Positions 1 to 5,914 of a DNA stretch of 9,058 nt are shown here, piece after piece. Source of the stretch: Comamonadaceae bacterium (GTDB lineage Bacteria; Pseudomonadota; Gammaproteobacteria; Burkholderiales; Burkholderiaceae). Below the pieces are notes generated by a model. It worked only from the letters and a program-made list of their open reading frames with translations. It made no database searches and had not been told where the DNA came from. A program made the translations under genes and the position numbers. Every line of letters begins with the position of its first letter. Position 1 is the first letter of the stretch. Where the stretch lies: the NCBI GenBank assembly GCA_947377705.1, contig CANCGU010000103.1:1-9058 (forward strand). The letters are read 5' to 3'.

Positions 1-29
1 CGTAGGTTCGAATCCTATCGCCCCGACCA
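1..29 (+). tRNA. tRNA 3' end, probably tRNA-Pro (partial)
   Basis: Only the T arm and the acceptor 3' strand are present; the rest lies left of the window. The T stem is GTAGG (2-6) pairing with CCTAT (14-18) around the loop TTCGAAT (7-13). It is followed by the acceptor strand CGCCCCG (19-25), discriminator A26 and an encoded CCA (27-29). The anticodon is not visible. The acceptor strand implies a 5' end of CGGGGCG, which fits betaproteobacterial tRNA-Pro, and tRNA-Pro followed by tRNA-Arg(TCT) is a common order in Burkholderiales. The amino-acid identity is therefore inferred. Confidence 0.85.
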
Positions 30-36
30 TAAAAGT

Positions 37-67
37 AAAAAAGGCCTCGTTTTTCGAGGCCTTTTTT
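37..67. terminator. Symmetrical hairpin with A6/T6 flanks between two tRNA genes
   Basis: A perfect 13-bp inverted repeat: six A plus GGCCTCG (37-49), a five-T loop (50-54), then CGAGGCC plus six T (55-67). It has the form of a strong intrinsic terminator, and because the A and T runs flank the stem on both sides it would look like a terminator on either strand. It begins 8 bases after the CCA of the upstream tRNA and ends 5 bases before tRNA-Arg. Whether it really stops transcription, or acts in processing of a joint tRNA precursor, cannot be told from sequence. Confidence 0.8.
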
Positions 68-72
68 CATTT

Positions 73-149
73 CTGTCCGTAGCTCAGTTGGATAGAGCAA
101 CAACCTTCTAAGTTGTGGGTCACAGGTTCGATTCCTGTCGGACAGGCCA
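73..149 (+). tRNA. tRNA-Arg (anticodon TCT)
   Basis: A complete 77-base cloverleaf. The acceptor stem is CTGTCCG (73-79) with CGGACAG (139-145). The D arm is GCTC/GAGC, the anticodon stem is ACAAC/GTTGT with loop CTTCTAA giving anticodon TCT, the variable loop is short (GGGTC), and the T arm is ACAGG-TTCGATT-CCTGT. Discriminator G146 and an encoded CCA (147-149) complete it. All stems pair. It decodes AGA (and AGG by wobble). It ends 18 bases from the stop of the convergent gene, with no separate terminator visible behind it. Confidence 0.97.
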
Positions 150-167
150 ATTTACTCACCAAAATGT

Positions 168-1127
168 TTAATTGAACAACCAATCTGGGTTCAATGCGAC
201 ATAGCAGTTCTTTTCCCCGAGTAGCTGGCCATCTGGGCTGACACAAAAATTGGCTCGGCGGAACTTCTTTTCATCGGTCAACACATAAGAGCGGTAAATC
301 TCTTTGCTCTTGATGCCTGTTTTGTCTTTGGGGTGCAGCATCATCAGCCTTGTCGATCCACATTCTGCTTTTTTGATGCATTCTTTTTCAGCTTTGTCGT
401 CGACGTAAAACTCAACGTAAATCGCGCCTGGAAATTTCGTTTTAGCTTTGGCCACTTTGATCATGCAGGGCATTTCTTGTGCGCGGGGTAAGCCCATGCG
501 ATCGGCAAAGGTGTTCATCTCGGACAGCACGGTGTCGCGGTATTTCGCTTTCAAGGTCTTGTGACACACAAAGTAATCGGCATTGACGTTGCTGAACGCC
601 ACCGGCGTGAGTGGGCGGTTGTTGCCGTCGAGCTTGATGATGGCAGCATCGTAAACCGTGCTGACAGAAGGGGGCGCTGCTTTTTTGTTGTCTTTGCCGT
701 GTCCGCCACCGTGCGCATCACCGCCTTTTTTGGCATCTTTCTTAGGATCGCCATGGCCATCATCTTTCTTCTTCTCGTCCTTTTTAGGAGGAGCACCGTG
801 CCCGTCGTCCTTTTTTTCTTCTTTTTTAGGGGCGCCGTGGCCGTCGTCTTTTTTACCGTGGTCGTCTTTTGCTGCCGGTTTTTCCGCCTCTTTGGGCTCA
901 GCTTTGGGAAGCTCTTGGGGTTCCTCAAACTTAGGTTTTGCCACGCGTTTGTAGATGTATCCGCTGCGTCCAACCTCGCCACTTTCTTCGATGTACTCGA
1001 ATTTTGGTTTAGGCGGTTCTTCTTTGACCGCCGGTTTTTTGGGCGGGTCGTTCGCGAACGCTGGCGAGCTGAGGAGGCTCGTCATCAGCAGAATCATGGC
1101 GAAAAGTGGGGAAGATGAAAAACGCAT
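168..1127 (-). CDS. Secreted six-cysteine protein with His/Lys/Asp-rich repeat linker, unknown function
   Basis: A 319-residue protein that I do not recognise as a named family. Residues 1-25 form a Sec signal peptide (hydrophobic 8-20, AFA cleavage site before N26), so it is probably periplasmic or exported. Residues 28-85 are rich in Pro, Lys and Glu. Residues 85-150 are a low-complexity linker with about four imperfect repeats around KKDDGHGAP and six histidines that could bind metal. The folded C-terminal part (about 155-319) has six cysteines at 188, 221, 250, 256, 295 and 308. Their spacing matches the protein encoded just upstream at 1184-1744, which suggests three conserved disulfides. 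Shared motifs include NRP (170-172), DYF.C (184-188), EMN.FA (203-208), PKDK (266-269) and YRSY (278-281). The start at 1127 gives a complete signal peptide; its ribosome-binding site is weak and close (AGGG two bases before ATG). Transcription with the upstream gene is likely. Confidence 0.85.
   Translation of the reverse strand: MRFSSSPLFAMILLMTSLLSSPAFANDPPKKPAVKEEPPKPKFEYIEESGEVGRSGYIYKRVAKPKFEEPQELPKAEPKEAEKPAAKDDHGKKDDGHGAPKKEEKKDDGHGAPPKKDEKKKDDGHGDPKKDAKKGGDAHGGGHGKDNKKAAPPSVSTVYDAAIIKLDGNNRPLTPVAFSNVNADYFVCHKTLKAKYRDTVLSEMNTFADRMGLPRAQEMPCMIKVAKAKTKFPGAIYVEFYVDDKAEKECIKKAECGSTRLMMLHPKDKTGIKSKEIYRSYVLTDEKKFRRANFCVSPDGQLLGEKNCYVALNPDWLFN
678..875 (-). repeat. Degenerate in-frame repeats coding KKDDGHGAP-like units
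   Basis: Inside the gene at 168-1127, the coding strand has about four degenerate copies of a roughly 40-45-base unit. They encode Lys-Lys-Asp-Asp-Gly-His-Gly followed by Ala/Asp-Pro-Lys-Lys, near residues 92-100, 106-113, 120-128, and a diverged Gly/His version at 133-147. Homopolymer A runs of six to seven bases on the coding strand make the tract a plausible site of slippage or copy-number change. The last copy is the most diverged. Confidence 0.8.
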
Positions 1128-1183
1128 ATCCCTAGAAGATCGGCTTTTCCAGGAGGGGCTTTAGCGCCTCAGTCAAAAAAGCC

Positions 1184-1744
1184 TTAGGGAACGGTATAGC
1201 AAGTGGTGTCTGTGAACAGCTTGCCTTTGTCGGTGACACACTGCTGAGAGATGAGTTTGCGCGACATATCAGACAAGAAATACGAACGGTACAGCACTTT
1301 GTCTTTAGGAATCAGACTGATGCTGCGAAACACTGGGCACTGTTCGTTGCGTACGCAGGCTGTGAGACGTTGTTGATTCACATAAAGGTGAATGTTGATG
1401 CGACCAGGCGTCAGGCTCTTGTCTGTGCCAATGCTCACCACGCAGGCATCACCTTTGACGAAGGGTAAATCAACCAATTCAGCAAAATAATTCATCTCGG
1501 CAACCACAAGTTCACGGAACCAAGGCGCAACGATGCCATTGCAATCAAAGTAGTCGAGCTTGGTCGTGTGAACCAATATCTCGGTGTAGGGGCGATTTTT
1601 GGGGCCTAGCAACAGCATAGGCTCCGCACCTGACTGTGGTGGCCGCGCCAGCAAAGCACGCGATGCGGTGGGTTTATCTTGCGCAAACACACCTGTCCAC
1701 ATCGATAGGAGCAGGCAGGACAACAGGAAAAACTTCTTGAACAT
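1184..1744 (-). CDS. Secreted six-cysteine protein, short paralogue, unknown function
   Basis: A 186-residue protein with a signal peptide (positive MFKK, hydrophobic 5-19, cleavage after VFA at residue 21), so it is probably periplasmic. The mature part carries six cysteines at 68, 101, 130, 136, 169 and 182. The gaps (33, 29, 6, 33, 13) equal those of the protein at 168-1127 (33, 29, 6, 39, 13) apart from one six-residue difference. NRP (50-52), DYF.C (64-68), EMN.FA (83-88), PKDK (146-149) and YRSY (152-155) are also shared. This is therefore the same domain without the repeat linker, and tandem duplication is the likely origin. It is the upstream gene of the pair, 56 bases before the next start. 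No strong ribosome-binding site is visible at 1744. No enzymatic motif was recognised. Confidence 0.85.
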   Translation of the reverse strand: MFKKFFLLSCLLLSMWTGVFAQDKPTASRALLARPPQSGAEPMLLLGPKNRPYTEILVHTTKLDYFDCNGIVAPWFRELVVAEMNYFAELVDLPFVKGDACVVSIGTDKSLTPGRINIHLYVNQQRLTACVRNEQCPVFRSISLIPKDKVLYRSYFLSDMSRKLISQQCVTDKGKLFTDTTCYTVP

Positions 1745-1792
1745 GACGTCTTATAGATCGGTTGCAACAGGGGTGACTTTATCAGCTTGTGG

Positions 1793-1810
1793 TTTTGATG
1801 ATTTTGATGA
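1793..1810. repeat. Exact tandem 9-bp repeat in divergent intergenic region
   Basis: TTTTGATGA occurs twice in immediate succession (1793-1801 and 1802-1810), in the 95-base gap between the divergent genes starting at 1744 and 1840. I cannot place a convincing -35/-10 pair for either gene. The repeat is AT-rich and lies where the promoters must be, so it may be a binding site or part of a spacer. A role is inferred from position only. Confidence 0.6.
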
Positions 1811-1839
1811 ATCAAGTAAAGTCGGCCTAGGTCGATACC

Positions 1840-2805
1840 ATGTACAGAATGAAAAAGTTTTTTTTGATCAATAGTTTGTTGATTTCCGCGCTCTTCTCGG
1901 GCTGCGGAGGTGGGGGTGGTGGGGGTGCCGCCATCACGCCGTCAAACACGCCTACGCTTCCTTTTGTTGTCCAAACCTCTGTGTTTAGTCCTGTGGCTGG
2001 TCAAGCTGCGATGACGCAATCCAGTGCTGCTCCCCTGAACAATCCTCGGTTAATGACTTTTGATGGCACATATCTCTATGTCGCCACTGGGCTAGATAAC
2101 AGCGTGGTGCGAATCGATGCGAATGGCATTCAAACGACGATGACTGGATTTAACGGAAGTCCTGTTGGAGTCGCGATTCGCAATGGGGTTCTGTATGCAA
2201 CCCAAACGGGTGGCCTTTATCAGTTGTCGATGCCTGCACTCACCAACGGCGCCAGTGTTGCTGTGGCGCCTTCCATCGTGACCAACAACATGTGTGGCAA
2301 CTGTTTAGGACTGCTCTTTAATGGGAATGTTGCATACATTGCGGATGGTTCATCCACTTTGAAAACCTTTGATACGTCTAACAATGGGTGGCAACAAATT
2401 ACTTTGTCGAACGCTGCTTATGGATTGGCATTGAAGAGCGGCTACTTGCTAGCCACGGATTACAGCCAAAATGTCAGCGGCTATAACGTTTCATCCAGCA
2501 CATCGACTTGGTCATCGGTTGCTCAGAAAACTATTCCAGGTCTGCCCTACGGTGTAGCTATAGCATCCAACGGCGATATTTATGTGTCAAGCTACGCGGC
2601 TAACACGGTCACACGTATTCATTCAGGGGTCGTTGATTCAACCCCGTACTTAGATGCGACAAAGGTGTGCCATCCTCTTGGGCTGGCGATCAATGAGAGC
2701 ACCCAATCGCTTTATGTTGCGAGTGAACGCAGTACGGCTGGCTGTGGTTTAACAGGACAGTCGACCGGCTATATTTTGCGAGCGAGCATCGATCTCACGC
2801 CTTGA
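1840..2805 (+). CDS. Predicted lipoprotein with NHL/SMP-30-like beta-propeller
   Basis: A 321-residue protein with an N-terminal lipoprotein signal: basic RMKK, a hydrophobic stretch to residue 19, and lipobox-like LFSGC with Cys22 as the lipidation site. A seven-glycine run then an Ala/Thr/Pro-rich tether (to about residue 45) follows, an arrangement common in betaproteobacterial lipoproteins. From about residue 68 there are five to six repeats of about 40 residues, with hydrophobic strand-turn-strand patterns such as LYVATG (79-84), VLYAT (117-121), VAYIADG (164-170), LLATD (203-207), IYVSSYAANTVTRI (247-260) and LYVASE (291-296). These are typical blades of an NHL or SMP-30-type propeller. 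Cysteine pairs at 152/155 and 277/302 could form disulfides. It is probably anchored to the outer membrane facing the periplasm; the ligand is unknown. The start could instead be the ATG at 1849 (MKKFFLI...); AGGT seven bases before 1840 slightly favours 1840. Its stop is three bases from that of the convergent gene. Confidence 0.85.
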   Translation: MYRMKKFFLINSLLISALFSGCGGGGGGGAAITPSNTPTLPFVVQTSVFSPVAGQAAMTQSSAAPLNNPRLMTFDGTYLYVATGLDNSVVRIDANGIQTTMTGFNGSPVGVAIRNGVLYATQTGGLYQLSMPALTNGASVAVAPSIVTNNMCGNCLGLLFNGNVAYIADGSSTLKTFDTSNNGWQQITLSNAAYGLALKSGYLLATDYSQNVSGYNVSSSTSTWSSVAQKTIPGLPYGVAIASNGDIYVSSYAANTVTRIHSGVVDSTPYLDATKVCHPLGLAINESTQSLYVASERSTAGCGLTGQSTGYILRASIDLTP

Positions 2806-2808
2806 GCA

Positions 2809-3513
2809 TCATCTTTTTTGGAACTGTGCTTTTCCAAACAAAATCTCCTTGGCTTTGTCATCGTGCAATGGCTTGCGCAAATCCGCCAACACCTGTACCC
2901 CACGTTGCACCGCAGGTCTTGCCGAAATTAAATCAAACCAAGCTTTGAGATGTGGGTAATCCGCCCAATCGATGCCTTGGTTTTGCCAGCTGCGTAGCCA
3001 AGGGAAAATGGCAATGTCAGCAATGCTGTAGCCGTTGCCAGCGATGAACTTGGTTTTTTCCAGTTGCTTGTCCATCACGCCGTACAAGCGTTTGGCTTCG
3101 TTGGTGTAACGGTTGTAGGCGTAGTCAATCTTCTCGGGGGCGTAAATGCGGAAGTGGTGCGCTTGACCCAACATTGGGCCTACGCCACCCATTTGAAACA
3201 TCAGCCATTGCAGGACTTCAAATTTAGCGCGGTCGCTTTTGGGTAAGAACTTGCCTGTTTTCGAGGCGAGGTACAAAAGAATGGCGCCTGATTCAAAGAG
3301 GCTGATGGGTTTGCCATCGGGTCCATGTGGGTCTACCAAGGCGGGGATTTTGTTGTTGGGGCTGATCTTCAAAAACTCAGGTTTGAACTGATCGCCCTGA
3401 CCAATGTTGACAGGGTGAGCCACCCAGTCGCGGCCCAATCGCAATCCACACTCTTCGAGCATGATGTGCACTTTGTGTCCATTGGGCGTGGCCCATGAGT
3501 AAACGTCAATCAT
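2809..3513 (-). CDS. yfcG: YfcG-type glutathione S-transferase / disulfide-bond oxidoreductase
   Basis: A 234-residue protein very similar throughout to E. coli YfcG as I remember it. YfcG is a Nu-class GST-fold protein with glutathione-dependent disulfide reductase activity rather than classic conjugation. The N-terminal thioredoxin-like domain (1-90) has the YfcG signature ATPNGHK with Thr9 and Asn11, the residues that contact glutathione in place of a catalytic Ser/Tyr/Cys. It also has PNNKIPALVD (52-61, cis-Pro) and SLFESGAILLYLA (71-83). The helical domain contains LQWLMFQMGGVGPMLGQ and the YSIADIAIFPW capping motif. It is cytosolic. It is the last gene of the cluster beginning at 6634. 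Its ribosome-binding site TAAGGA overlaps the TAA stop of the upstream acyl-CoA dehydrogenase gene, which suggests translational coupling. The symbol is given by family resemblance. Confidence 0.92.
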   Translation of the reverse strand: MIDVYSWATPNGHKVHIMLEECGLRLGRDWVAHPVNIGQGDQFKPEFLKISPNNKIPALVDPHGPDGKPISLFESGAILLYLASKTGKFLPKSDRAKFEVLQWLMFQMGGVGPMLGQAHHFRIYAPEKIDYAYNRYTNEAKRLYGVMDKQLEKTKFIAGNGYSIADIAIFPWLRSWQNQGIDWADYPHLKAWFDLISARPAVQRGVQVLADLRKPLHDDKAKEILFGKAQFQKR

Positions 3514-3525
3514 TGGTGTTCCTTA
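3514..3525 (-). promoter_or_regulatory. Ribosome-binding site overlapping upstream stop codon
   Basis: On the minus strand the sequence reads CTAAGGAACACCA then ATG. The TAA that ends the acyl-CoA dehydrogenase gene (3523-3525) is also the start of the TAAGGA ribosome-binding site of the GST gene. Ribosomes finishing one gene are placed on the start of the next, so the two products are probably made in linked amounts. Confidence 0.75.
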
Positions 3526-4785
3526 GCTGCCGCGGGTGATGGGCATGTCAATGTCTTGGGGGGCGGTGGCGATGTGCCGCGCGAGTTCGAGTTTAGCGAT
3601 GGATTGGCGGTGCACCTCATCAGGGCCATCCGCCAAGCGAAGCCAACGCTGGGTGGTGTAGGCGTAGGCCAACGGGAAGTCGTCAGACACGCCCGCTGCC
3701 CCGTGGGCTTGAATCGCCCAATCAATCACTTGGCTGGCCATATTGGGCGCAATCACCTTGATCATGGCAATTTCTGCACGCGCTTCCTTGTTGCCCACGG
3801 TATCCATCATGTAAGCCGCTTTGAGCGTCAGCAAACGTGCTTGTTCAATCATGATGCGGGCATCTGCAATGCGCTCATGCCATACGCCTTGCGCTGACAG
3901 AGGCTTGCCAAAGGCCACGCGGCTGTTCAGTCTTTGGCACATCAACGCCAAAGCACGTTCGGCTGCGCCAATCGAACGCATGCAGTGGTGAATGCGGCCC
4001 GGGCCTAAGCGGCCTTGCGCAATTTCGAAGCCTCGGCCTTCACCAAGGAGCAAGTTTTCTGCTGGCACGCGCACGTTAGTGAGGGTGACTTCCATGTGGC
4101 CGTGGGGTGCGTCGTCGTAGCCAAACACGCTCAAAGGGCGCACCACTTTCACGCCAGGGGTGTTGGCAGGCACGACCACCATGCTTTGTTGCGAATGCTT
4201 AGGTGCATGGGGGTCCGTTTTGCCCATCACGATGTACACCGCACAGCGTGGGTCACCGGCACCCGAACTCCACCACTTGGTGCCGTTGATGACGTATTCG
4301 TTGCCCTCGCGCACGATGCTGCATTGAATGTTGGTGGCATCTGACGAAGCCACGGCGGGCTCGGTCATCAAAAAAGCTGAGCGAATGTCACCGCGCAGCA
4401 AGGGCTCTAGCCATTGCACCTTGAGCGCTTCGCTGGCATAGCGCTCAAAAGTTTCCATATTGCCGGTGTCGGGGGCAGAGGAGTTGAACACCTCGGCAGC
4501 AAACGGCACGCGGCCCATGATTTCGCAGAGCGGGGCGTATTCCAAATTGCTCAAGCCGTCCGGGACGCGTGGGCTGTGAGGAATGAACAAATTCCACAAA
4601 CCGGCAGCGCGTGCTTTAGGTTTGAGTTCTTCGACCAGTTGGGTGGGAATCCATGCATTGCCCTTGGCACGGTTGGCGGCAACTTCTTTGAAGAAACGCT
4701 GTTCGTTGGGGTAAATGTGTTCGTCCATGAAGGCGAGAAGCCGTGCCTGCAACCCTTTAACTTTGTCGCTGTAGTCGAAGTTCAT
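3523..4785 (-). CDS. ACAD10/11-type acyl-CoA dehydrogenase (LvaC-like)
   Basis: A 420-residue FAD-dependent acyl-CoA dehydrogenase of normal length. The alpha-helical N-terminal domain spans about 1-130. The beta domain begins with the FAD-contact segment [16 protein letters not shown] (138-153) and the [10 protein letters not shown] segment (171-180). The C-terminal helical domain holds RVAFGKPL (289-296), [11 protein letters not shown] (359-369) and the DGPDEVHR motif (386-393). That last motif is typical of the ACAD10/ACAD11 branch. Asp386 sits where medium-chain enzymes have the catalytic Glu of their EGT motif. Members of this branch act with an APH-type kinase: the 4-hydroxyacyl-CoA is phosphorylated, and the dehydrogenase domain then eliminates phosphate (LvaC in P. 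putida, ACAD10/11 in human). The kinase gene lies 30 bases upstream, which supports this over simple beta-oxidation. AAGGA nine bases before ATG supports the start. The exact substrate is not known. Confidence 0.92.
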   Translation of the reverse strand: MNFDYSDKVKGLQARLLAFMDEHIYPNEQRFFKEVAANRAKGNAWIPTQLVEELKPKARAAGLWNLFIPHSPRVPDGLSNLEYAPLCEIMGRVPFAAEVFNSSAPDTGNMETFERYASEALKVQWLEPLLRGDIRSAFLMTEPAVASSDATNIQCSIVREGNEYVINGTKWWSSGAGDPRCAVYIVMGKTDPHAPKHSQQSMVVVPANTPGVKVVRPLSVFGYDDAPHGHMEVTLTNVRVPAENLLLGEGRGFEIAQGRLGPGRIHHCMRSIGAAERALALMCQRLNSRVAFGKPLSAQGVWHERIADARIMIEQARLLTLKAAYMMDTVGNKEARAEIAMIKVIAPNMASQVIDWAIQAHGAAGVSDDFPLAYAYTTQRWLRLADGPDEVHRQSIAKLELARHIATAPQDIDMPITRGS

Positions 4786-4815
4786 ATGGTGTATTCCTTG
4801 GCTCTTTTGTTGTAT

Positions 4816-5901
4816 TTAGGCTTGTTGTGCAAATTTCCACGCCAGTTCTGCCATGGGGCGTGCCCCTGCGCCGTTGGCTTTGGCTTCGTCGCTGGAGGCA
4901 GTTCCGGTTTCCACACGTTTGGCGATGCCTTGCAAAATGGCCGCAATGCGGAACATGTTGTAGGCGAGGTAAAAGTTCCAATCAGCTTTTAAATCAGCAG
5001 GGTTTGCCAAACCGGTGCGGTCGCAATACTTATGGATGTATTCAGACTCACTGGGGATGCCCAAGGCTGCAATGTTCACACCACCAATGCCCCTGAATGT
5101 CCCAGGTGGGATGTGCCATGCCATGCAAAGGTAGCTGAAGTCAGCCAAGGGATGCCCCAGTGTGGACAGCTCCCAGTCGAGTACCGCCAACACGCGTGGC
5201 TCCGTGGGGTGAAACATCAAGTTATCAAGGCGGTAGTCGCCATGCACGATGCTGACTTTGCTGGCATCTTGTGCGCTGGCAGGCATGTGAGCGGGGAGCC
5301 ATTCGATGAGCTTGTCCATCTCTGGAATGGGCTGCGTGACAGAGGCCGCGTACTGTTTGCTCCAGCGACCAATTTGTCGTTCAAAGTAGTTGCCGGGACG
5401 GCCATAGTTTTCGAGCCCGCGTTCTGCAAATGGCACGGTGTGCAAAGCCGCAATGACACGATTCATCTCATCGTAGATGCTGGCACGCGCCATGTTATTC
5501 AAACTTGGCAAGGTTTGGTCCCACAAGACACGCCCTTGCACAAATGCCATCACGTAAAAGGCGCGGCCGATGATGGATTCGTCCTCACACAGCACATGCA
5601 TTTGCGGCACGGGCACATCCGTACCGTATAGCCCCTGCATGACTTTGAACTCACGCTCAATGGCATGGGCCGATGGCAGCAGTTTGGCCACGGGGCCTGG
5701 CTTGGTACGCATCACATAGGTCTGGTCTGGTGTGATGAGTTGGTAGGTGGGGTTCGATTGCCCGCCTTTGAACCTCTCCAACGAGACAGGCCCTTTGAAC
5801 CCCGGCAGATGTGCGTTTAACCATGCCGTGAGTTTTGCTGTGTCTATGCTGTGCATTTCATGCATGGGCTGGGTTGGTGCAAGTGTGGCATCCCGGCTCA
5901 T
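4816..5901 (-). CDS. APH-fold kinase, ACAD10/11 N-terminal type (LvaA-like 4-hydroxyacyl-CoA kinase)
   Basis: A 361-residue phosphotransferase of the aminoglycoside phosphotransferase/choline-kinase fold. Visible motifs are a glycine-rich nucleotide loop FKGGQSNPTYQL (44-55), YVMRTKPGP (62-70), a helix EREF (82-85), the catalytic loop VHGDYRLDNLMF (219-230) with Asp222 and Asn227, and the metal-binding DWE (242-244) followed by LSTLGHPLADFSYL. This version is found fused to the dehydrogenase in human ACAD10/11 and as separate LvaA in P. putida, where it phosphorylates the 4-hydroxyl of 4-hydroxyacyl-CoA. Antibiotic resistance is therefore unlikely despite the family name. It lies 13 bases after the regulator stop. 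AGGGG seven bases before ATG supports this start. The partner dehydrogenase is next downstream. The role as a 4-hydroxyacyl-CoA kinase is inferred from family and context. Confidence 0.9.
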   Translation of the reverse strand: MSRDATLAPTQPMHEMHSIDTAKLTAWLNAHLPGFKGPVSLERFKGGQSNPTYQLITPDQTYVMRTKPGPVAKLLPSAHAIEREFKVMQGLYGTDVPVPQMHVLCEDESIIGRAFYVMAFVQGRVLWDQTLPSLNNMARASIYDEMNRVIAALHTVPFAERGLENYGRPGNYFERQIGRWSKQYAASVTQPIPEMDKLIEWLPAHMPASAQDASKVSIVHGDYRLDNLMFHPTEPRVLAVLDWELSTLGHPLADFSYLCMAWHIPPGTFRGIGGVNIAALGIPSESEYIHKYCDRTGLANPADLKADWNFYLAYNMFRIAAILQGIAKRVETGTASSDEAKANGAGARPMAELAWKFAQQA

Positions 5902-5914
5902 GCATTCACCCCTG

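Noticed and set aside
73..170. tRNA-Arg as an integration site with an island to its right
   Set aside because: No integrase, no repeated tRNA 3' end elsewhere in the window, and the following genes look like ordinary chromosomal genes.
800..880. A-run slippery sites that might cause programmed frameshifting in the repeat linker
   Set aside because: Such runs follow simply from Lys codons. No stimulatory structure or conserved alternative C-terminus was seen.
551..1118. Long open frames in other phases, on both strands, over the first cysteine-protein gene
   Set aside because: They arise from the repetitive Lys/Asp/His codons. Their products are low-complexity Lys/Arg/Thr or Phe/Val runs with no domain, while the chosen frame has a signal peptide and a domain shared with the neighbouring gene.
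1902..1930. G-rich tract as a phase-variation switch in the lipoprotein gene
   Set aside because: The run is interrupted by T and A, so it is not a true homopolymer. Glycine runs after the lipidated cysteine are common in lipoproteins of this group.
2814..2838. TTTGGAA...TTCCAAA inverted repeat as a terminator for the convergent lipoprotein and GST genes
   Set aside because: The stem is AT-rich with an eight-base loop, lies inside the GST coding sequence, and has no T run after it on either strand.
4015..5631. Several plus-strand open frames antisense to the kinase and dehydrogenase genes
   Set aside because: They are antisense shadows of well-supported genes, with no recognisable domains.
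4816..5901. Aminoglycoside resistance phosphotransferase
   Set aside because: The HGDYRLDN and DWELSTLGHPLADF motifs and the adjacent dehydrogenase place it in the ACAD10/11-type kinase group, not among resistance enzymes.
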